Positions 18,538-24,000 of a DNA stretch of 24,000 nucleotides are shown here, piece by piece; the stretch's first letter is position 1, and each line of letters begins with the position of its first letter. Source of the DNA: Takakia lepidozioides (taxonomy: Eukaryota > Streptophyta > Takakiopsida > Takakiales > Takakiaceae); NCBI GenBank assembly GCA_030704615.1, contig JAKLZA010000268.1, forward strand, positions 1 through 24,000, given 5' to 3'. The translations under genes were made by a program, and so were the position numbers. The notes beneath the pieces are model-generated. The model was not told where the DNA came from, searched no databases, and saw only the letters and a program-made list of their open reading frames with translations.

Positions 18538-19276
18538 GCTACAGGAGACCAGCTAACAAGAGTAATGTGCATTGACCGGATTCATGTATAAGGTGTACAG
18601 TAATGTACTCTAGCAGGCTGTCTTACCAGGGCCTTAGCTCATAATATCATCATTCATAAGTCATTTAGATGCTCTATGTTTATTTCAGGTACCACGAGGA
18701 TGCCTTACTCTCCGTGCCCAATCAACCAACATATTTTGCTGGAGAGGATCATACCTATGAGGGATTTGTTGCTCCATATTATTGTTATGGAGGTATTAGG
18801 GGGCTGATACCCCATGGCTTTGCCAGACCTCTGCAAAAGCCATTAAAGGTGTTAGAACATCAAAGTAAGAAGACAAGAAAATGACAAGTGCGAGGTAGTA
18901 GGGTAGATCGTGTGTACAGAAACACTAAGTACACTGGGCCAAAAAACAGAGGGAAGGATAATATGTCTCGTCAAGGCACAGACAAGACAAGTGCTGTCAT
19001 TGTCCAAATAAAGAAAATCAGCCTCATGACGAGGCACTATCTAACTTTCACCTCGCATAGACAGTATTCTTCCTTGATAGAAACTCATGGCATCTTCCCT
19101 GGAAGTACATGAAAAGTTAGGGTGGGAGGGTGGGATTTCCAAGGACAACCATCACCCTGGATTCAGATGTCATTCATCATTGAAGGAGTCTTGTTTTTTT
19201 TTTTTTTTTAAAAACCGGACAAACACCCCCCTTGGTACATCCCATAAGCAGAGAACACGTGAGCCTTAAAAAACGG
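18538..19276 (+). repeat. 739-bp internal duplication in B copy 2, left copy
   Basis: Starting at GCTACAGGAGACCAGC, this segment recurs at 19277-20010 (offset 739). Both copies end in the TTAAAAAACG motif after the poly-T tract. Small indels separate them, for example the acceptor-like TTATTTCAGGTACCACGAGG here against TTATTTCAGGTACCATCGAG at about 19419. Confidence 0.9.
18669..18884 (+). CDS. Candidate frame in unit B (71 aa), paralogue of the A - strand frame
   Basis: Starts MLYVYFRYHEDALLSVPNQ and runs to the lysine-rich end HQSKKTRK. Preceded by the TTATTTCAG acceptor-like site, also present at 19416-19424 and 22879-22887. Related to the A-unit - strand frames. The other B copies break it by indels (for example 15264 and 22899), and the B1 version ends early in CYGGIGG. 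No domain recognised. Confidence 0.2.
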   Translation: MLYVYFRYHEDALLSVPNQPTYFAGEDHTYEGFVAPYYCYGGIRGLIPHGFARPLQKPLKVLEHQSKKTRK

Positions 19277-20010
19277 GCTACAGGAGACCAGCTAACAAGA
19301 GTAATGTGCATTGACCGGATCATGTATAAGGTGTACAGTACATGTACTCTAGCAGGCTGTCTTACCAGGGCCTAGCTCATAATATCATCATTCATAAGTC
19401 ATTTAGATGCTCTATGTTTATTTCAGGTACCATCGAGGATGCCTTACTCTCCGTGCCCAATCAACCAACATATTTTTGCTGGAGAGGATCATACCTATGA
19501 GGGATTTGTTGCTCCATATTATTGTTATGGAGGTATAGGGGGCTGATACCCCATGGCTTTGCCAGACCTCTGCAAAAGCCATTAAAGGTGTTAGAACATC
19601 AAAGTAAGAAGACAAGAAAATGACAAGTGAGAGGTAGAGGTAGATCGTGTGTACAGAAACACTAAGTACACTGGGCAAAAAACAGAGGGAAGATAATATG
19701 TCTCGTCAAGGCACAGACAAGACAAGTGCTGTCATTGTCCAAATAAAGAAAAATCAGCCTCATGACGAGGCACTATCTAACTTCACCTCGCATAGACAGT
19801 ATCTTACTTGATAGAAACTCATGTCATCTTCCCTGGAAGTACATGAAAAGTTAGGGTGGGAGGGTGGGATTTCCAAGGACAACCATCACCCTGGATTCAG
19901 ATGTCATTCATCATTGAAGGAGTCTTGTTTTTTTTTTTTTTTTAAAAACCAGGACAAACACCCCCCTTGGTACATACCATAAGCAGAGAACACGTGAGCC
20001 TTAAAAAACG
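19277..20010 (+). repeat. 739-bp internal duplication in B copy 2, right copy
   Basis: This is the second copy of 18538-19276. It is joined on its left by a direct run from AAAAACG into GGCTACAGG, and on its right to AAAGCCATCAAGC (B copy 1 position about 16279). Confidence 0.9.
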
Positions 20011-20620
20011 AAAGCCATCAAGCAAAAACAGCTTAGACAGTTTTGTTTTAAACTCAGAGAGTAGTTCCAAAACCTGCTTCATAACTCAGACCAGACGGTG
20101 GTAATTTGGCAAAGCCCTTCAATACATCTGCTTGGTATTCTTCAAGCTAAAACAGTATGAATATATCTGCCTTAAACAAGTTAAAACAGTAAAACCAGAT
20201 CTGTTTCAGACTCAAAGGGTGGTTCCAAAGGCATAGCTTGGCAACCTTAAAACAGATGTTATGTAATCTGAAAAGCCCGTCATGCCAGGTGCTTGGCCTG
20301 TTTTAAACTCAACGCTTAATTTCAAAGATGCTGCTTGGTACACACCTAAAGCAGCCAGTATGTAGTCTGAAAAGCCATCGAGCCAAAACAGCTTAGACAT
20401 TCTGTTCTAAATTCAGAACGTAGTTCCAAAGACCTGCTTGATAAATCAGACCAGACAGCCTGTAATTTGCTCAAAGGGTGGTTCCAAAGGCATTGCTTGG
20501 CAACCTTAAAACAGATGTTATGTAATCTGAAAAGCCCATCATGCCAGCAGCTTGGTAATCTCTAAGTTAGAGCAGTGTAGTCATGACTGTTTTAGTCTTA
20601 GAACTCTAACCTCGATGTCC
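20011..20620 (+). repeat. Degenerate sub-repeats, B copy 2
   Basis: This is the counterpart of about 16279-16890 in copy 1, with the same order of GTAATCTGAAAAGCC and GGTGGTTCCAAAGGC motifs. It starts inside the first sub-repeat because the preceding part is deleted in this copy. Confidence 0.78.
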
Positions 20621-21558
20621 AAAAAGTACTCCTTGGTACTTACCATGTTAAACAACATAAGAAGGCATGTTTTAAGCATCACTGGATAGCTTTAGGTCCG
20701 GAGATGTTACTCCAGCACCATATCAATATGATGCCAAAGTTCATACTGGTATCATGCTAGAAAAACCGACTTATAATCAGGTTGAAAACCCCCGAGTCTT
20801 AATAGAACGTCTGTATTCTATAAAGCTCAGCACATTGCCATATTGTTCAACAGAAGCAGTTGGTTGCAATCATAAAAAAACAAAAACAAATCGTATCGGA
20901 TGCCCCGCTGAAGCAGTATTCAGCGTCAATCGTCACCATCGCCAAGTCTTTTGATCATCTGCAAACTGAAAGATACATATTAAGTGAAGGCCCTCACCTG
21001 TGCCCGTCCCCAAAACCACCACATCAAGATGGGTGTTAGTGAGGATGCACCAAGTGAGTAGCAGGTCTTCACAGTTGCTATCCATGTCCAACATGCATTC
21101 TACAGTGAGCAAATTGATCAAAAGAAGAACAAAGATGCGACACCACTAAGAACCTTAATCGTTTGTGGAGTGGGACGCTGCGGCGTTCAACATCTGAATC
21201 TCAAGAGATCACAATAGAATGCAACAAAATGGGAGACTCGAGGAAAATTGCATCTTTACAAAGTGCAACTTAACTTCCTCCTCCGTCTCCTTAAGAGCGC
21301 CGCTGCTTCATGAATGCGAAAGATTGCAGGCAAAACAGCAGTAGGTCGTTTGCCAGCACGGAAATGGAAGTACCTGCCGCCATCGCGCATTAAAAAACAA
21401 AGCGCGCGCAAATCGTGCTGCTCGAGCACTCAGCCGCCATCGCCCTCCACCAGAGAAAACAGCACGAGTATCGTGCTGTGCTTAGGGCAGAGAGACGGTT
21501 AGGCAAACCATCCCGCGATTTCGTCCACTGAAAATGAAATTTTGCACTTTCATTAAGG

Positions 21559-21640
21559 TTACATCCTCTTAGGCTTACATCCGTTATGGTTACATCGAGA
21601 TGAGGAGGATATGGATGAAAATTGCAGGCTACATCCTCGT
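21559..21640 (-). promoter_or_regulatory. GGATGTA motif cluster, B copy 3 (one box damaged)
   Basis: The two TTACATCC boxes and the CTACATCC box are present. The inverted box reads GAGGATATGG and has lost GTA, so three of the four boxes remain. Confidence 0.3.
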
Positions 21641-21780
21641 GGTAAAGTTCAAGACAATAAATTTCAAACCAGATAGGCTTAGGAAAAAATTGTTAATCCC
21701 AAACAGATAATTGGAGAGAGGGAGAGGGGGGGCACCCACCATCCAACCCCTGGTATGGCAGTCCCTTATGGAGTGAGTTT

Positions 21781-21815
21781 GGTATGCACTCACCCCGTAA
21801 GGGAGTGCGCATACC
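21781..21815. repeat. Foldback hairpin, B copy 3
   Basis: Left arm GGTATGCACTC and right arm GAGTGCGCATACC are both complete. The loop carries ACCCCGTAAGG. The CG bulge is B-specific. Confidence 0.82.
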
Positions 21816-21874
21816 AGACCCATTCTCATAAGGCTCTCCCTCTAAATGTAGTTCTATCCTTGGACTTGAATACC

Positions 21875-22342
21875 AAATGGATAAAAGGCCTGCATTCTCT
21901 CTGCTCTCGGATTACGAGTGAACATTGGCACAACGTAATTCAAACTTGGCAAGAGTTCAGAAATTACAGGTGTTCTTCAACCAATGGCACAGCAGACTAC
22001 TGCACATCTTCCCACCATATCGGCCAACTTTTTGGTTAGAACAATTTACCCAAGGTATGAATAAGACTTTGTGTTCTTCAGCCACTGGCAGTAGTCTACT
22101 GCCCCTGATTCAAACAAGCCATCTTCCAGCAACATAGTAAGATTGGGTACTTTTTTTTTGGTGCTACAAAGAGCAAAGCCATAACCAGGAGAAACATGGA
22201 AGCACTTGAGCCAGGACAGGAAGTCACTCGTGTCATAAGGTATCTAACTGACATAAGGCATCGGCTACAGGAGACCCAACAGCTAACAGAGTAATGTGCA
22301 TTTGACCGGATTCATGATAAGTGTACATTACAATGTAACTCT
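21875..22342 (+). repeat. 468-bp internal duplication in B copy 3, left copy
   Basis: The segment from AAATGGATAAAAGGCCTGC to GTAACTCTA recurs immediately downstream at 22343. Both copies share private variants such as CAATGGCAC (an inserted AC), so the duplication is recent or artefactual. Confidence 0.9.
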
Positions 22343-22811
22343 AAATGGATAAAAGGCCTGCATTCTCTCTGCTCTCGGATTACGAGTGAACATTGGCACA
22401 ACGTAATTCAAACTTGGCAAGAGTTCAGAAATTACAGGTGTTCTTCAACCAATGGCACAAGCAGACTACTGCCACATCTTCCCACCATATCGGCCAACTT
22501 TTTGGTTAGAACAATTTACCCAAGGTATGGAATAAGACTTTGTGTTCTTCACCACTGGCAGTAGTCTACTGCCCCTGATTCAAACAAGCCATCTTCCAGC
22601 AACATAGTAAGATTGGGTACTTTTTTTTTGGTGCTACAAGAGCAAAGCCATAACCAGGAGAAACATGGAAGCACTTGAGCCAGGACAGGAAGTCACTCGT
22701 GTCATAAGGTATCTAACTGACATAAGGCATCGGCTACAGGATACCCAACAGCTAACAGAGTAATGTGCATTTGACCGGATTCATGATAAGTGTACATTAC
22801 AATGTAACTCT
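22343..22811 (+). repeat. 468-bp internal duplication in B copy 3, right copy
   Basis: This is the second copy of 21875-22342, with a few single-base differences. After it the sequence resumes the normal B order (GCAGGCTGTCTTACCAGG). Confidence 0.9.
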
Positions 22812-23560
22812 AGCAGGCTGTCTTACCAGGGCTAGCTCATAATATCATCATTCAGAAGTCATTTAGATGCTCTATGTTTATTTCAGGTACCATCAAGGAT
22901 GCCTTACTCCCATGCCCAATCAACCAACATATTTTTGCTGGAGAGGATCATACCTTATGAGGGATTTGTTGCTCCATTATTGTTATGGAGGTATAGGGGG
23001 CTGATACCCCATGGCTTTGCCAGACCTCTGCAAAAGCCATTAAAGGTGTTAGAACATCAAAGTAAGAAGACTGGAAATGACAAGTGAGAGGTAGATATAG
23101 TGTGTACAGAAACCACTAAGTACACTGGGCAAAAAACAGGAGGGAGAGATAAATATGTCTTGTCAAGGCACAGACAAGACAAGTGCTGTCATTGTCAAAT
23201 AAAGACAAATCAGCCTCATGACGAGGCACTATCTAACTTCACCTCGCATAGACAGTATCTTACTTGATAGAAACTCATGTCATCTTCCTGGAAGACATGA
23301 AAAAGTTAGGGTGGGAGGGTGGGATTTCCAAGACAACCATCACCCTGGGATTCAGATGTCTTTCATCATTGAAGGAGTCTTGTCAAAGAAAAAAGAAAAA
23401 AACCAGGACAAACACCACCCTTGGTACATACCATCAGCAAAAACCACTGAGCCTTTAAAAAACGGAGTGCCAGGTGTTGCAATTCCAAAAGCCCCAACCT
23501 GATAATTTATCTATGTTCATGAATGCATAAGGTCTGGATCGAGGTTTGCGATTTCATGAG

Positions 23561-23587
23561 CATGAGCGGCATGAGCGGCATGAGCGG
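23561..23587 (+). repeat. CATGAGCGG x3 microrepeat
   Basis: Three perfect copies of the 9-mer CATGAGCGG (23561, 23570, 23579), preceded by CATGAG (23555) and followed by a further CATGAGCAG near 23609. It lies 20 bp beyond the array edge. Confidence 0.85.
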
Positions 23588-23667
23588 AGTAGTAAGACAA
23601 TCGGTTTTCATGAGCAGAAGTATAAATTTCGAAAATAAAAAACAATAAAAAACAATAATTTAATGCA

Positions 23668-23868
23668 ATGTGTCAGGAATGTGTCCGCCTCATTCTGAGA
23701 GAGGCTGCACCCGGGTGCAACAGGCCAAACGCCCGGAGGCTCCGGCATTCTCGTAATCCCGTACTTGGGCTTGCCAAATACACAGGTCATTATGTCGTGC
23801 CTACAGAACCAAAATGTCTGCGTTGTGGCGTAAGCAATGTGGGAGTCAAAAATATGCCGCTGAAATAA
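23668..23868 (+). CDS. Small open frame in the unique flank (66 aa, unidentified)
   Basis: Starts MCQECVRL and ends NMPLK. It contains two CxxC pairs (CQEC near the start, CLRC at about residue 51), which superficially resemble a zinc-ribbon spacing. Its length and lack of a supporting context make it equally likely to be a chance frame. The only non-repeat frame in the window with any motif. Confidence 0.15.
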   Translation: MCQECVRLILREAAPGCNRPNARRLRHSRNPVLGLAKYTGHYVVPTEPKCLRCGVSNVGVKNMPLK

Positions 23869-24000
23869 GGTGCAGGTACAGCACCGTGTGGGTTCCTCCG
23901 AATCATCTCACCACAGCGTGCTCTCGTATCCACCCGGATGGCGCAGCACTTCCCTCGAAATGCCGGCAATGTCCTCGCAATTCTCTATTGTGACTCCGAC

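Larger units (their letters stand above)
17462..21199 (-). repeat. Unit B, copy 2
   Basis: This copy starts at CTCAAGAGATCACAATAG and follows copy 1 at an offset of about 3378 until about 19276. It then contains a 739-bp internal duplication and skips about 420 bp present in copy 1 (15855-16275), rejoining at AAAGCCATCAAGC (20011). The next copy begins at 21200, giving a period of about 3738 bp here. Confidence 0.93.
21200..23540 (-). repeat. Unit B, copy 3 (truncated at the array edge)
   Basis: This copy follows B copies 1 and 2 from CTCAAGAGATCACAATAG, with a 468-bp internal duplication (21875-22811). It retains the AGTGCCAGGTGTTGC segment seen in copy 1. It ends abruptly after ...AAGGTCTGGATC, which corresponds to about 15936-15940 in copy 1. 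Confidence 0.93.
23541..24000. other. Unique flank outside the array
   Basis: After GGTCTGGATC (23540) the sequence no longer matches either unit. It contains three CATGAGCGG repeats, an AT-rich stretch (23632-23662, AAAACAATAAAAAACAAT) and a GC-richer end (from about 23690). The composition differs from the arrays, marking a true boundary or an assembly join. No recognised gene or RNA. Confidence 0.75.

Noticed and set aside
1-23540. LTR retrotransposon or DNA transposon with transposase
   Set aside because: Direct repeats are whole units, not terminal repeats around a coding core. No reverse transcriptase, integrase or DDE-type motif was recognised in any frame. A faint resemblance of the Leu-rich SNEDLLL peptide to the start of Harbinger-type proteins is too short to use.
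1-24000. A bacterial, plasmid or phage locus with operons
   Set aside because: No long continuous frames with ribosome binding sites; tandem 3 kb units with splice-like and TATA-like signals fit eukaryotic DNA.
1-24000. rDNA, 5S or snRNA gene repeats
   Set aside because: I see none of the conserved rRNA core, 5S box A/C or snRNA motifs. The period alone is not evidence.

Overview
This window is eukaryotic nuclear repeat DNA, not a conventional gene region. I found no recognisable conserved protein domain, no rRNA or tRNA, and no bacterial operon structure. The lineage is uncertain. A short CCCTAACCCTAAA box, TATA-type and ATGGCGGC-type start contexts and GT-AG-like signals would fit a plant or alga, but this is weak evidence.

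Layout. Bases 1-13356 are a head-to-tail array of a roughly 2.94 kb unit (unit A, + orientation). It holds two near-identical full copies (1-2942, 2943-5831), a third nearly full copy (5832-8680), two partial copies starting mid-unit (8681-9855, 9856-11030) and an indel-rich fifth copy (11031-13356). Bases 13357-14082 are a chimeric junction containing a perfect 576-bp tandem duplication. Bases 14083-23540 are an array of a longer, diverged paralogue of the same unit (unit B, 3.4-3.7 kb) in the opposite orientation, with three copies (14083-17461, 17462-21199, 21200-23540). B copies carry their own internal duplications (739 bp and 468 bp) and degenerate sub-repeats. At 23540/23541 the array stops abruptly and about 460 bp of unrelated sequence follows.

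Inside the units. Read in the A + direction (B - direction), each unit looks gene-like. It has a conserved foldback hairpin, a polypyrimidine tract, then (A only) a perfect palindrome abutting a TATA box. A GC-richer block with candidate start codons follows, then a putative intron boundary pair (GTGAGG...TTGCAG) conserved between A and B. Blocks conserved between A and B also lie on the other side of the hairpin. No reading frame survives intact across copies, so I treat the coding calls as low-confidence candidate exons or gene relics. The 5' region differs between classes: A has the palindrome plus TATA, while B has a cluster of GGATGTA motifs.

Caution. Copies A1 and A2 are almost identical, but later copies differ mainly by scattered single-base insertions and deletions, which resembles uncorrected long-read error. 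Copy number, partial copies and frameshifts should be confirmed on raw reads before biological interpretation. The inverted arrangement of two diverged classes is unlikely to be a simple assembly error, because A and B differ by many substitutions.
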